50,859 nucleotides of DNA from CAZVBV01 sp964578905 (GCA_964578905.1 CAZOER010000006.1:1-50859), one strand, 5' to 3'; shown: positions 1 through 8,027, counted from the stretch's first letter. Notes: generated from the letters alone by a model not told the origin. Made by a program: numbers and translations.

Positions 1-445
1 CAGAGACCTGACCGACAAGTTGCTTGTTAATTCCAGACACCGTGAAGATGTTCTGGCTCTTTTCTTCAAATGTAATTGTTATGCCTTCAGGAAGGTCGTA
101 GTTCACAGGGTGAGAGAACCCAAGATTCAACTCCAAGGTGGTTCCTTTGAGCATCGCTCGGTACCCAACCCCTTTAATTTCAAGTGTCTTAGAGAACCCA
201 ACAGAAACACCTTCGATGGCGTTCCGGATAAGGTTTCGGTACAACCCGTGTCGTGCACGTGCTGATTTAGAATCATCTTTTCGTGTGACAACCACTTCAC
301 CGTCTTTAATTTCGACAGCAACATATGCTGTTTCAAAGGTAAGTGACTGTTCTCCCTTTGGCCCCTTTGCCACAAAAGTGTTTCCATCGAGGCGAACCTC
401 GACTCCTTCTGTAATTGGTACCGGCATTTTTCCAATTCTTGACAT
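1..445 (-). CDS. rplF: 50S ribosomal protein L6, C-terminus cut by window edge
   Basis: Large-subunit protein L6 (uL6), which binds 23S rRNA near the factor-binding site. The reading frame begins at 445 with MSRIGKMPVPI, the usual L6 opening, and about 148 residues are visible before the left edge. The family runs to about 180, so only the last part is missing. The first alpha/beta repeat with RNLIRNAIEGVSVGFSKTLEIKG is clear. The start lies 2 bases past the rpsH stop, fitting its place after rpsH in the spc order. No Shine-Dalgarno is seen. Confidence 0.95.
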   Translation of the reverse strand, partial: MSRIGKMPVPITEGVEVRLDGNTFVAKGPKGEQSLTFETAYVAVEIKDGEVVVTRKDDSKSARARHGLYRNLIRNAIEGVSVGFSKTLEIKGVGYRAMLKGTTLELNLGFSHPVNYDLPEGITITFEEKSQNIFTVSGINKQLVGQVS

Positions 446-447
446 GA

Positions 448-822
448 TTAGCTTATTTCACAGATTAATTCTCCACCAATGTTCTTTGCACGGGCTTCGT
501 ATCCCGTCATCATTCCTTGAGAAGTTGAAACGACTGCAATTCCGAATCCATTACATACTTTTTGAATCTCATCGGCTTTTGTGTAAATACGTTGTCCGCA
601 TTTTGAAACACGAGTTAAAGTGAGCGTCTTTTCTGGAAGCTCGAGTACGAGTTCCGGAAATTTCCCAGAATCATCTTTTTTAACAGATGTAAGGAATTCG
701 TTTTTCTTCATCACCTTCGCGATAGCCTCTTTTTGTTGTGAATAAGGCATTACAACATCAGATTTTCGCGCCATTTGGGCGTTTCGGATACGAGTCAGGA
801 AGTCAGCAATAGGGTCTACCAT
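448..822 (-). CDS. rpsH: 30S ribosomal protein S8
   Basis: S8 (uS8), a primary 16S rRNA binding protein of the small-subunit platform. The protein has 124 residues starting MVDPIADFLTRIRNAQ, the canonical S8 N-terminus. It ends with the conserved GIAVVSTSQGMMTGYEARAKNIGGELICEI region. An in-frame extension to 1035 exists but overlaps rpsN entirely and does not look like S8, so the start at 822 is chosen. It lies 4 bases after rpsN. Confidence 0.97.
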   Translation of the reverse strand: MVDPIADFLTRIRNAQMARKSDVVMPYSQQKEAIAKVMKKNEFLTSVKKDDSGKFPELVLELPEKTLTLTRVSKCGQRIYTKADEIQKVCNGFGIAVVSTSQGMMTGYEARAKNIGGELICEIS

Positions 823-826
823 GTTT

Positions 827-1051
827 TTACCAAGAAGATTTACGAACACCAGGAATTTGAGCTTTTTCGGCCAGCTCTCGAAAGCAGCAACGGCATACAC
901 CAAAGTCTCGCATGTATCCTTTTGGTCGTCCGCAGAGACTACAACGATTGTAGGCTCGTGTAGAAAGGTCGACTTTTCGTCCTTCCTTTCGCGCACGGAT
1001 GACACGATCCATGAATTTTTGAGACTTGAGAACAATTGCTTTTCGGGCCAT
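827..1051 (-). CDS. rpsN: 30S ribosomal protein S14, zinc-binding form
   Basis: S14 (uS14) of the small-subunit head. Four cysteines at about residues 37, 40, 53 and 56 (RCSLCGRP and GVCRCCF) make the zinc-binding C+ type. An extra Cys sits at 55. The C-terminus QIPGVRKSSW is canonical. At 74 residues it is longer than the usual 61 of the zinc form. The N-terminus (MARKAIVLKSQKFMDRVIRA) is longer and unlike typical zinc-type S14. It lies between rplE and rpsH in normal spc order. Confidence 0.95.
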   Translation of the reverse strand: MARKAIVLKSQKFMDRVIRARKEGRKVDLSTRAYNRCSLCGRPKGYMRDFGVCRCCFRELAEKAQIPGVRKSSW

Positions 1052-1060
1052 GTTTATAAT

Positions 1061-1636
1061 TTAGCTAGTAGGAGCGTGAGGTTTTTTAAAAGGAAAATCG
1101 AAACTTGTGAGCAATGCACGAGCTTGGTCGGCATTGTCAGTAGTTGTAACAATCGTTACCTCCACTCCGTGGACTTTTCGTGAATCCTCTGGTTGCACTG
1201 CTTCGGGGAAGACAGTGTGATCAGGAAATCCAAGAGAACAGTTTCCACTTCGGTCGAAGATGTTTCGCTTCACTCCACGGAAATCTCGTACACGTGGGTA
1301 CACCACGTGAATAAGTTTATCAATAAAATTGTATGCATCCTTTCCTCGGAGCGTTACAGAAACTCCAACAGGGCTTCCTTCTCGAAGTTTGAAATTCGAA
1401 ACGGCGAGTTTTGCTTTTCGCACTACTGGTTTTTGTCCTGAAAGAAGTCTTAAATTTTCTTCAACAAAAGAAAAATCCTTACTTCCCACTCTTTGAAGGT
1501 AAGATCCCATTCCAATATTGATACAGACCTTTTCGATCTGTGGAATTTGCATTGGGTTTTTGATACCAAGCTCTTTTCCGAGAGTAGTTTTTATCTCGGT
1601 GTTAAATCGCTCGTATAAGGTTTTCACTTTTGTCAT
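1061..1636 (-). CDS. rplE: 50S ribosomal protein L5
   Basis: L5 (uL5) binds 5S rRNA and the central protuberance. The product is 191 residues, family length about 180, with IPQIEKVCINIGMG near the N-terminus and the conserved GVSVTLRG and PRVRDFRGV segments. It follows rplX by 2 bases and precedes rpsN by 9, as in other spc operons. The short C-terminal tail ending KKPHAPTS is slightly longer than usual. Confidence 0.97.
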   Translation of the reverse strand: MTKVKTLYERFNTEIKTTLGKELGIKNPMQIPQIEKVCINIGMGSYLQRVGSKDFSFVEENLRLLSGQKPVVRKAKLAVSNFKLREGSPVGVSVTLRGKDAYNFIDKLIHVVYPRVRDFRGVKRNIFDRSGNCSLGFPDHTVFPEAVQPEDSRKVHGVEVTIVTTTDNADQARALLTSFDFPFKKPHAPTS

Positions 1637-1638
1637 CG

Positions 1639-1992
1639 TTATTTTTTATCAGGGGTTGGTTCTGCCTTTGCAGTTTTTTTCTTTTTCGCCGTTTGTGCGA
1701 TTATTTCTCCAGACTTTTTGGCAATACGCACCTTGTCGTTTCCATCCATCTTGAATCCAATTCGTGTTGGCTTTCCAGACTTAGGATCGGCGATAGCAAC
1801 GTTTGAAATGTGGATTGGAGCAAAGAACTCAATTCGTTCACCGGCCGTTTCTCCTCGTTTCTTTACGTGTTTGATATGCTTGTTTATTCCTTGCACAGTC
1901 ACTCGTTCCCTAGAAATCTTTGTAATTTTTCCAGTTTTTCCACGGTCTTTCCCCGCGAGAATTGTTACGGTATCATTTACTTTTACTTTCAT
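1639..1992 (-). CDS. rplX: 50S ribosomal protein L24
   Basis: L24 (uL24) is an early 23S rRNA assembly protein. The protein has 117 residues and begins MKVKVNDTVTILAGKDRGKTGKI, the KOW motif. INKHIKHVKK and an APIHISNV segment follow. A basic tail of about 20 residues (IIAQTAKKKKTAKAEPTPDKK) extends past the usual end. It is 3 bases from rplN, in normal order. Confidence 0.97.
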   Translation of the reverse strand: MKVKVNDTVTILAGKDRGKTGKITKISRERVTVQGINKHIKHVKKRGETAGERIEFFAPIHISNVAIADPKSGKPTRIGFKMDGNDKVRIAKKSGEIIAQTAKKKKTAKAEPTPDKK

Positions 1993-1995
1993 GGT

Positions 1996-2364
1996 TTAGA
2001 GTACTTCAGGGGCAAGAGAAATAATTTTTTGGTATCCCTTTGCTCGGAGCTCACGAGCGATTGGCCCGAAAACACGAGTTCCTTTTGGCTGTCTTTCTTC
2101 ATTGATAAGCACAACAGCGTTTTCATCAAAACGAAGAGAAGATCCATCAGGTCGTTTGATTGGTTTTATTTGTCGAACTACTACTGCTTTTTGCACAGAT
2201 TTCTTTTTTACTACTCCCTTTGGAGCCGCTTCTTTAATAGAACAGACGATAACATCTCCGATTTGTGCGTAGCGTCGTTTAGACCCTCCAAGTACTTTGA
2301 TACACATAACTGATTTAGCACCAGTATTATCTGCAACACGAAGTCGGGTCATGTGTTGAATCAT
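1996..2364 (-). CDS. rplN: 50S ribosomal protein L14
   Basis: L14 (uL14) of the 50S interface, which contacts 16S rRNA in bridge B8. It is 122 residues, the exact family length, starting MIQHMTRLRVADNTGAK and ending FQKIISLAPEVL-like (GYQKIISLAPEVL). It overlaps the rpsQ stop by an ATGA junction, so translation is probably coupled. Confidence 0.98.
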   Translation of the reverse strand: MIQHMTRLRVADNTGAKSVMCIKVLGGSKRRYAQIGDVIVCSIKEAAPKGVVKKKSVQKAVVVRQIKPIKRPDGSSLRFDENAVVLINEERQPKGTRVFGPIARELRAKGYQKIISLAPEVL

Positions 2365-2597
2365 TTCGTTGTTTTTGGGTCAATAAGTGTCCAAGATTTC
2401 ATTTTTGAAAGTTTTCGGCATGGGGTAATCACCACATCGTCGCCTTCTTTTACATCAAATCCGTCGTTTTGTACGAGGAAGTTTGTTGTTACTCGGTATT
2501 GTTTTTTGTACTTCGGATGAGCTCGGTATTCGTTTACTGCAACTTTTACCGTTTTCTCTCCAGAGATTTTCACAACCGTTCCTTTCTTAGTAATCAT
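2361..2597 (-). CDS. rpsQ: 30S ribosomal protein S17
   Basis: S17 (uS17) is a primary 16S rRNA binding OB-fold protein. The 78-residue product carries GTVVKISGEKTVKV, the HPKYKKQYRVTT segment and the GDDVVITPCRKLSKMKSW core. Both ends overlap neighbours by ATGA (rpmC upstream, rplN downstream), suggesting translational coupling. Confidence 0.97.
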   Translation of the reverse strand: MITKKGTVVKISGEKTVKVAVNEYRAHPKYKKQYRVTTNFLVQNDGFDVKEGDDVVITPCRKLSKMKSWTLIDPKTTK

Positions 2598-2821
2598 TTG
2601 GTTTTGGGTGTGTTAGGAACTCCTTCTTCGGCATTCTTATTGGGAGCACCGAGAAGTGTTAGAATCTGCGCAACGAGAACTCGAAGTTTCTTTATTTGAG
2701 AAACATTTTGATTCTTTCCTGTCTTTACAGAAAATCGAGATACCGCTAGATCACGACGAGCCTTCGCGAGTTCTTTCGCGAGCTTCTTTGGTGTAAGTTG
2801 TCGGAGTTCTTGAATCTTCAT
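2594..2821 (-). CDS. rpmC: 50S ribosomal protein L29
   Basis: L29 (uL29) sits at the polypeptide exit tunnel and docks SRP and trigger factor. It is 75 residues and starts MKIQELRQLTPKKLAKEL. The VSQIKKLRVLVAQILTLL helix matches the family. It is 3 bases from the rplP stop and overlaps rpsQ by ATGA. Confidence 0.96.
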   Translation of the reverse strand: MKIQELRQLTPKKLAKELAKARRDLAVSRFSVKTGKNQNVSQIKKLRVLVAQILTLLGAPNKNAEEGVPNTPKTK

Positions 2822-2824
2822 TGT

Positions 2825-3241
2825 TTAGATTTCGTTGGTAATTATTTTGCAATTAATGGGAAGCTTATATGTTGCGAGTTTAAGCGCTTCTTTCATAAGT
2901 TTTGGATCTGCTCCTGCCATCTCGAAGATGATTTTCCCAGGAAGCACTTGTGTTACCCATTTATCGGGCGCCCCTTTTCCTGATCCCATTGGGACCTCAG
3001 CTCCTTTTGCTGTGAGAACCTTGTCAGGGAAAACGCGAATCCAAATCTTTCCCCCGCGTTGCACAGCTCGTGCTATTGTTCTACGAGCGGCTTCTATCTG
3101 ACGAGCGGTTACTTCTCCGCCAGAGACTGCCTTAATGGCAATTTCTCCAAAAGCTATACTGCTTCCTCGCGTTGCGATCCCTTTACTTTGAGATCTGAGG
3201 CGATGAATTTTTCGAAACTTTGTTCGTTTTGGTTGTAGCAT
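2825..3241 (-). CDS. rplP: 50S ribosomal protein L16
   Basis: L16 (uL16) organises the A-site region of 23S rRNA. It is 138 residues, standard length, beginning MLQPKRTKFRKIHR. The conserved GEVTARQIEAARR, IWIRVFPDKV and MGSGKGAPDKWV motifs are present. It is usually translated immediately after rpsC. Here a plus-strand gene and 700 bases separate the two, and a strong minus-strand promoter lies just upstream at 3263-3290, so rplP probably heads its own transcription unit. Confidence 0.98.
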   Translation of the reverse strand: MLQPKRTKFRKIHRLRSQSKGIATRGSSIAFGEIAIKAVSGGEVTARQIEAARRTIARAVQRGGKIWIRVFPDKVLTAKGAEVPMGSGKGAPDKWVTQVLPGKIIFEMAGADPKLMKEALKLATYKLPINCKIITNEI

Positions 3242-3262
3242 TTTTAGGTCAAAAGCTGCCGG

Positions 3263-3290
3263 ATTTTATGGATAAAAAGTTTATTGTCAA
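3263..3290 (-). promoter_or_regulatory. promoter of the rplP-rplF half of the ribosomal operon
   Basis: On the minus strand there is a perfect -35 TTGACA (3290-3285), a 16-base spacer and -10 TAAAAT (3268-3263), ending 21 bases before the rplP start. It would restart transcription after the inverted pilin-like gene. Read from sequence only. Confidence 0.75.
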
Positions 3291-3354
3291 GCACTTTTTC
3301 GCCTGTTTTTGTACTTTTTTTAAGGGGGTATTTTTGACCCAAAAGAAAAATCAC

Positions 3355-3383
3355 TCGACAAAGGATTTTCTCACCCGTACAAT
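3355..3383 (+). promoter_or_regulatory. promoter of the pilin-like gene
   Basis: TCGACA (3355-3360), 17 bases, then TACAAT (3378-3383). The -10 ends 10 bases before the ATG at 3394, so the transcript would be leaderless or nearly so. Confidence 0.6.
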
Positions 3384-3393
3384 TTGGACAAAT

Positions 3394-3918
3394 ATGAAAA
3401 AAATAGTTATTGGATTCGTGCTGGCACTTTCTGTTTTTTCGCTCCACACAGGGGGTTTAGACGTTTTTGCAACAGAAGGAGAAGGGGAATCTGGTCATAT
3501 GGAAGGAATTATTCCAGCACCAAAAGAAGACATTGTACAAACCTGCGGGGGGGCGACACATATGGCACACGCATCATCAGCTGGTTTAGAAGATCCAATT
3601 AAAGCGAATGAAGCCTTTACCAAAACATACAAGGAGCAGATTAAAAGAATAGACCTTGGACAAAAAATTAGAGGGGGATGTGTCGAGCTGTCAGATGTGC
3701 CCTTCCTCGTTATTCATCTTATCGATCTTTGCACAAAGTTAGCCGGAACCATTGCCGTAATATTCCTTCTCTATGCAGGATTTCAGATGATTATTAGTGG
3801 GGTTTCTGACGACCGAGAGGCTGCGAAAAACACGATTAAATACGCACTGACAGGACTTGTTGTGAGTTTCTTGGCATGGGTAATTGTGAATTTGGTGCAG
3901 GTGCAACTAACAAGCTAA
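3394..3918 (+). CDS. secreted two-helix membrane protein, VirB2/T4SS-pilin-like, inverted inside the S10 operon
   Basis: A 174-residue protein with a Sec signal peptide at residues 1-27 (MKKIVIGFVLALSVF, cleavage likely after VFA). A soluble stretch follows with Cys in QTCGG and RGGCVEL. Two hydrophobic helices come last (about 110-135, LAGTIAVIFLLYAGFQMIISG, and 150-172, IKYALTGLVVSFLAWVIVNLVQ). The helix-(S/G)DD.EA.KNT(I)KYA-helix layout resembles the TrbC/VirB2-like pilin family common in CPR genomes, and the second copy at 30192 shares it. A long in-frame extension to 3220 is ignored because the promoter lies inside it. It stands alone on the plus strand between rpsC and rplP. The exact function is unknown; a surface pilus or conjugation-like apparatus is inferred. 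Confidence 0.75.
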   Translation: MKKIVIGFVLALSVFSLHTGGLDVFATEGEGESGHMEGIIPAPKEDIVQTCGGATHMAHASSAGLEDPIKANEAFTKTYKEQIKRIDLGQKIRGGCVELSDVPFLVIHLIDLCTKLAGTIAVIFLLYAGFQMIISGVSDDREAAKNTIKYALTGLVVSFLAWVIVNLVQVQLTS

Positions 3919-3948
3919 CAGTATCGAAAGCTTACAAATAAAGACGCC

Positions 3949-4599
3949 TTAGGCAATCTCGTTGAGTTTGTCGTTTTTGAATACCAACCCGTGGTACACC
4001 CATACTTTGATTCCGATTGAACCATAGGTTGTTGGGGCCGTTGCCGTAGCGTAATCAATATTTGCTCGAAGTGTGTGAAGCGGAACGGTTCCGTATGTGT
4101 ATTCTTCTCGTCGGGCGATATCAACACCGTTCAATCGTCCAGCAATAGCAATTTTAATTCCCTTTACTCCAGCATCTTTTGCTCGATCAACAGCCATCTT
4201 GGCGACTCGTCGGTATGGAAATCGTTTTTCAACTTGGTCAGCAATAGATTGCGCAACGAGTTGAGCGTTTCCGTCTGGTTTTCGTACTTCTTGAACAGAC
4301 ACCTCAAAGATGTCGTTGAATTTCTTTCCGAGTTCTTTTGAAAGTTCAGTAATAGACTCCCCACCTCGACCAATAATAATTCCTGGTTTTGCGGCGTATA
4401 CAATCGTTGTAATCTTTCCTGCACTTCGGTGAATTTCCACCTTCGCAACTCCCGCAGGTTTTAGTTTTTCTTCCAAGAACTTACGAATCGCAATATCTTG
4501 TAAAAATTTGTCTTTGAAATCTCGACCTGCGAACCATTTAGAGTCCCAGCTTCGAGTAATTCCGATACGGAGCGAATGTGGTGAAACTTTTTTTCCCAT
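3949..4599 (-). CDS. rpsC: 30S ribosomal protein S3
   Basis: S3 (uS3) lies at the mRNA entry tunnel. The 216 residues begin MGKKVSPHSLRIGITRSWDS. They contain the KH signature PGIIIGRGGESI around residues 70-81 and end in the S3 C-terminal domain (YGTVPLHTLRANIDY, GSIGIKVWVYHG). It follows rplV by 3 bases. The usual next gene, rplP, is displaced by the inverted pilin-like gene. Confidence 0.98.
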   Translation of the reverse strand: MGKKVSPHSLRIGITRSWDSKWFAGRDFKDKFLQDIAIRKFLEEKLKPAGVAKVEIHRSAGKITTIVYAAKPGIIIGRGGESITELSKELGKKFNDIFEVSVQEVRKPDGNAQLVAQSIADQVEKRFPYRRVAKMAVDRAKDAGVKGIKIAIAGRLNGVDIARREEYTYGTVPLHTLRANIDYATATAPTTYGSIGIKVWVYHGLVFKNDKLNEIA

Positions 4600-4602
4600 A
4601 AA

Positions 4603-4929
4603 TTATTTCTTTTCAAGTGTAACAGAAATGTGCGTTGTTGGTTTTGCAAGAGGAAGCGCACGTCCTCGTGTAGAAGGAAGAAATCGTTTCCAGACTTGTC
4701 CTTTGTTAACAATAACTTCTTTAATCTTTAAATTTTCTCGTTTCATGTCGTTGTTTTTCTCTGCGTTTTGTGCAGCAGAAAGGATGACTTTATAAAACAT
4801 ATCAGCCGCTTTCTTTGGAGTGAATTTCAAAGTTTCAAGCGCTTGAACAACATCTTTTCCACGGACCAATCCAGCAACTACGTTTGCTTTCTTTGGTGAG
4901 ATTCGAATTTTTCTAAGATGGGCTTTCAT
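4603..4929 (-). CDS. rplV: 50S ribosomal protein L22
   Basis: L22 (uL22) lines the exit tunnel with its beta-hairpin. The 108 residues carry LRKIRISPKKANVVAGLVRGK at the N-terminus, the AAQNAEKN segment, and FLPSTRGRALPLAKPTTHISVTL, where the RGRA hairpin tip is recognisable. It sits between rpsS and rpsC, 11 bases from rpsS. Confidence 0.97.
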   Translation of the reverse strand: MKAHLRKIRISPKKANVVAGLVRGKDVVQALETLKFTPKKAADMFYKVILSAAQNAEKNNDMKRENLKIKEVIVNKGQVWKRFLPSTRGRALPLAKPTTHISVTLEKK

Positions 4930-4940
4930 GATGTTTTAAA

Positions 4941-5210
4941 TTATTTGGCGAGTTTACCTCCGTGTGCTCGGAATCGCCGAGTAGGAGAGAATTCTCCAAG
5001 CTTGTGTCCAACCATAGACTCATTACAGAACACAGGAACGTGTTCCTTTCCGTTGTGAACCCCGAAGGTGTGTCCAACGAATTCTGGTGTAATGGTACAA
5101 CTTCGAGACCAAGTCTTAATGACTTTTTTTTGTCCAGAGTCGTTCATTGCGGTTACCTTTTTGATAACTCTTGGGTCAACGTATGGTCCTTTTTTAGATG
5201 ATCGAGGCAT
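4941..5210 (-). CDS. rpsS: 30S ribosomal protein S19
   Basis: S19 (uS19) of the small-subunit head. It is 89 residues, normal length, starting MPRSSKKGPYVDPRVIKKV. The conserved IKTWSRSCTITPEFVGHTFGVHNGKEHVPV and GHKLGEFSPTRRFRAHGG segments are intact. It is 12 bases after rplB in standard S10-operon order. Confidence 0.98.
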   Translation of the reverse strand: MPRSSKKGPYVDPRVIKKVTAMNDSGQKKVIKTWSRSCTITPEFVGHTFGVHNGKEHVPVFCNESMVGHKLGEFSPTRRFRAHGGKLAK

Positions 5211-5222
5211 GGTTTAGAGAGG

Positions 5223-6062
5223 TTATTTCTTCTTTGCTCGGTGTCGAGACCGAAGAATAAGCTTATCGTTAGTTTTGTTTTTTCGAGTTTTTACTCCCAA
5301 TGCTGGAGCTCCCCAAGGAGTTTTTGGATGTTTCATTCCAATCGGAGAACCACCTTCTCCTCCACCATGTGGATGGTCGTTCGGGTTCATTGCTTTTCCT
5401 CGAACATGTGGTCGTCGTCCTTGATGTCGAACACGACCTGCTTTTCCGATACGGATAAGAGAGTGCTCGTCATTAGAAACAGTTCCAATAGTGGCAAAAT
5501 TTGTCTTTGTCACGAGTCTGATCTCACCAGAAGTGAGCTCTACTTGAGCCTTATCTCCATCAAGTGAGATAAGTGTTGCACTCTGACCTGCAGAACGAAC
5601 TGCTTGTCCTCCTTTCTTTGCTTTGATTTCAACATTGAAAATAGAAAATCCAACAGGGATGTTCTGTAATTGCATTCGATTTCCATCTTTCGCTTTTGCT
5701 TTCATGTCGACAATGATTTCATCTCCTACCTTCGCTCCTTTGTGAGCGAGGAAGTAACGACGATCACCGTCTTTAAAAAGCACGAGTAAAATATGTGCTG
5801 TTCGCTTTGGATCGTATTCAATCGCTTCAATTTTTCCTGGAATCCCTAATTTTTCAGTACCATTGAAATCCACCATTCGGTAGTGACTTCGAGTTCCTCC
5901 TCCTCGGTGACGAATAGAAATTGTCCCGTGAGATCGTCCAGTAACTTTGTTTGATTTCTTTAGGAGAGACTTGCGAGGCTTCCCCTTTGCAAGCTCAGAA
6001 GTATCAACGTAACTCATGTCTCGTTGCCCATTCGTGTTCGGTTTCAAAATTCGAATTCCCAT
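5223..6062 (-). CDS. rplB: 50S ribosomal protein L2
   Basis: L2 (uL2) is needed for subunit association and peptidyl-transferase assembly. The 279 residues match family length (about 275). GTISIRHRGGGTRSHYR and the C-terminal VRGKAMNPNDHPHGGGEG loop, with the functionally important His, are both present. It starts one base inside the rplW stop region (6062 shared) and continues in standard order to rpsS. Confidence 0.98.
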   Translation of the reverse strand: MGIRILKPNTNGQRDMSYVDTSELAKGKPRKSLLKKSNKVTGRSHGTISIRHRGGGTRSHYRMVDFNGTEKLGIPGKIEAIEYDPKRTAHILLVLFKDGDRRYFLAHKGAKVGDEIIVDMKAKAKDGNRMQLQNIPVGFSIFNVEIKAKKGGQAVRSAGQSATLISLDGDKAQVELTSGEIRLVTKTNFATIGTVSNDEHSLIRIGKAGRVRHQGRRPHVRGKAMNPNDHPHGGGEGGSPIGMKHPKTPWGAPALGVKTRKNKTNDKLILRSRHRAKKK

Positions 6063-6349
6063 TATTTAAAGGCGTTAAAATCAAGAGTACCTCCTTTTTC
6101 GACGGTGATAGTTGCTTTTTTAAGTGGCGCTCGTTTTCGAGCCTGTTTTCCACGTTGAACCTGTTTGAATTTTTCAGGAAGGTTCGTGATATTTACTTTG
6201 AGCACCTTTACTCCGTAAAAATCGAATAAAGCTTTTTTCACATCCTCTTTTGTTGCGTCATTGTGTACAGCAAAACAAAATTTATCTTTCATTGCCACGG
6301 TTTTTTCCGTAACGATTGGTTGGATCAATACGTCTTGAGTGGCTATCAT
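6062..6349 (-). CDS. rplW: 50S ribosomal protein L23
   Basis: L23 (uL23) sits at the exit tunnel rim and docks trigger factor and SRP. The 95-residue product has LIQPIVTEKTVAMKDKFCFAVHNDATKEDVKKALFDFYGVKV, a typical L23 N-terminal half. It overlaps rplD by ATGA. Confidence 0.96.
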   Translation of the reverse strand: MIATQDVLIQPIVTEKTVAMKDKFCFAVHNDATKEDVKKALFDFYGVKVLKVNITNLPEKFKQVQRGKQARKRAPLKKATITVEKGGTLDFNAFK

Positions 6350-6984
6350 TTTTTGTCAGTCGTTAGAAAGGTGTCTTCTGCTTTTTGCAATGCGTCAGCA
6401 ACAAAACAGATCTTCTCTGCCCACAATGCATCAAGTGGATTGAGGTAAGAAGCGAGAATAGTTTTTACGTTTGGAATGTTTGATACAGATTTTCGCAAAA
6501 CATCGTCTCGTTCAGGAAGAACGAAAAGATATTTCTTTGCTTCAGGAAGTTTTCCCAAGAGCGTTACGAAAGCCTTTGTCTTTGGTTCTTTTGAATTGAA
6601 TCCTTCAAGAGAGAAGATTGCTTTTTCGTTTGCTTTCACTGTCAAACTTGAGAAAAGCGCCGCTCTTCGCTCTTTTTGTGGCATAGCCTTGCTGAAGTTT
6701 TGTACGTTCCGTGGTCCATGTGAAGCAGCTCCTCCTCGAAGAAGTGTTGTGGTCATCGCTCCTCGTCGAGCTCTACCAGTTCCTTTTTGTCGGAAGGCTT
6801 TTTTGGTTGTTGCGGTTACTTCTCCTCGTGTTTGCGAGTGAGCGACATTAAGTCGTCGGTTCGCCAATCGAAGCACTACGGCTCGATGCATGAGGTCAGG
6901 ATTGATTTTTGCTTCAAAAATTTCTTTCGAAGCGTTCACATCTCCTTTCTTAGTTCCCGTATTATCGTAGAGATCAAATTTCAT
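6346..6984 (-). CDS. rplD: 50S ribosomal protein L4
   Basis: L4 (uL4) has a long loop that lines the exit tunnel, and in some bacteria it autoregulates the operon. The 212 residues hold the signature GEVTATTKKAFRQKGTGRARRGAMT and the GGAASHGPRNVQNFSKAMPQKERRAAL loop. It is flanked by rplC (sharing one base at 6984) and rplW (ATGA overlap). Confidence 0.97.
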   Translation of the reverse strand: MKFDLYDNTGTKKGDVNASKEIFEAKINPDLMHRAVVLRLANRRLNVAHSQTRGEVTATTKKAFRQKGTGRARRGAMTTTLLRGGAASHGPRNVQNFSKAMPQKERRAALFSSLTVKANEKAIFSLEGFNSKEPKTKAFVTLLGKLPEAKKYLFVLPERDDVLRKSVSNIPNVKTILASYLNPLDALWAEKICFVADALQKAEDTFLTTDKK

Positions 6985-7571
6985 TATCCTCGTAAAAATA
7001 TAAAGCTATTAATCGCACCAGGAAGTGGTCCTTTAATGGCGATAAGATTGTTTTTCACATCTATCTCAAAGACCTCAACAGATCGCAGGGTTGTGTTGTC
7101 GTCTCCGTATTGTCCGGGCATTTTCTTTCCTCGCAAAATACGTCCAGGTTTCGCGCACATTCCTACGGATCCTGGTTCTCGGTGATGGTGAGATCCGTGA
7201 GTTTCTCGCCCTCGTTGGAAATTGTGTCGTTTAATAACTCCAGAAAACCCTCGTCCTTTTGAGACACCAGAAGCTTTCACTGTTTCAAGTTCTTTTAATG
7301 ATTCAAGAGTAACAGTGTCACCCTTTTTGAGTTCAGTTCCTTCTTCGATAGCCAGTTCTTGGATGAATTTGTACTTCTTGTTGTCGTTCTTTCCAAAGTT
7401 CTTTCGTTCAAATGCACCAAGGACAACCGCATCGTATCCGTCAACATCCTTTGTTTTGACTTGCAAAACAACATTTGCTGGCGCTTCGAGCAGCGTTACA
7501 GGGACAACCTTTCTGCTTTCTGCAGAAATAATTCGTGTCATACCGACTTTGCGTCCTAGAATTCCTTTCAT
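6984..7571 (-). CDS. rplC: 50S ribosomal protein L3
   Basis: L3 (uL3) is an assembly initiator whose loop reaches the peptidyl-transferase centre. The 195 residues begin MKGILGRKVGMTRI. They include KGRGFSGVIKRHNFQRG, then THGSHHHREPGSVG and GRILRGKKMPGQYG. It is 2 bases downstream of rpsJ. Confidence 0.98.
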   Translation of the reverse strand: MKGILGRKVGMTRIISAESRKVVPVTLLEAPANVVLQVKTKDVDGYDAVVLGAFERKNFGKNDNKKYKFIQELAIEEGTELKKGDTVTLESLKELETVKASGVSKGRGFSGVIKRHNFQRGRETHGSHHHREPGSVGMCAKPGRILRGKKMPGQYGDDNTTLRSVEVFEIDVKNNLIAIKGPLPGAINSFIFLRG

Positions 7572-7573
7572 GG

Positions 7574-7999
7574 TTACATCATTTTGATTTCAACATCGAC
7601 TCCCGCTGGCAATGCCAAGTTTTGGAGGGCTTCGATTGTTTGAGAAGTTGGCTCTTTAATATCAATGAGTCGCTTGTGGGTTCTCATTTCATATTGATCA
7701 CGCGCATCCTTATTAACAAAGAAGCTCCGGTTAACGGTGTACTTCTTAATTTTTGTCGGCATCAAAACAGGACCACTTACAAGTGAACCTCCTCGTTCCG
7801 CCGTTTCAACAATCGACTTTGCCGCCTCGTCAATCACGGTGTAATCAAATGATTTCACGATGATACGAACACGTGGGGCAGAAACAACAGTTGCCTTCGC
7901 CGTTGCCTTAGAAGGAGCTGCTTTCTTCGAAGCTTCTTTTTTTGGAGAAGTTTTAGAAGAAGTTTTCTTTGCCGAAGCCGTTGTTTTAGTAGTTGGCAT
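7574..7999 (-). CDS. rpsJ: 30S ribosomal protein S10 with basic N-terminal extension
   Basis: S10 (uS10) of the small-subunit head, also the NusE antitermination factor. The core begins near residue 42 (VRIIVKSFDYTVIDEAAKSIVETAERGG) and keeps GPVLMPTKIKKYTVNRSFFVNKDARDQYEMRTHKRLIDI. The full product is 141 residues against about 102 for the family. The first 40 residues are a Lys/Ala/Ser/Thr-rich tail that looks disordered. It is the first gene of the operon, with a clear promoter at 8028-8055. Confidence 0.97.
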   Translation of the reverse strand: MPTTKTTASAKKTSSKTSPKKEASKKAAPSKATAKATVVSAPRVRIIVKSFDYTVIDEAAKSIVETAERGGSLVSGPVLMPTKIKKYTVNRSFFVNKDARDQYEMRTHKRLIDIKEPTSQTIEALQNLALPAGVDVEIKMM

Positions 8000-8027
8000 G
8001 CGCTTTTTGCTTCAAAAGAGCTCGCGG

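Noticed and set aside
823..1035. N-terminal extension of rpsH
   Set aside because: The extra 71 residues are the antisense-phase shadow of rpsN. S8 proteins start at MVDPIADFL.
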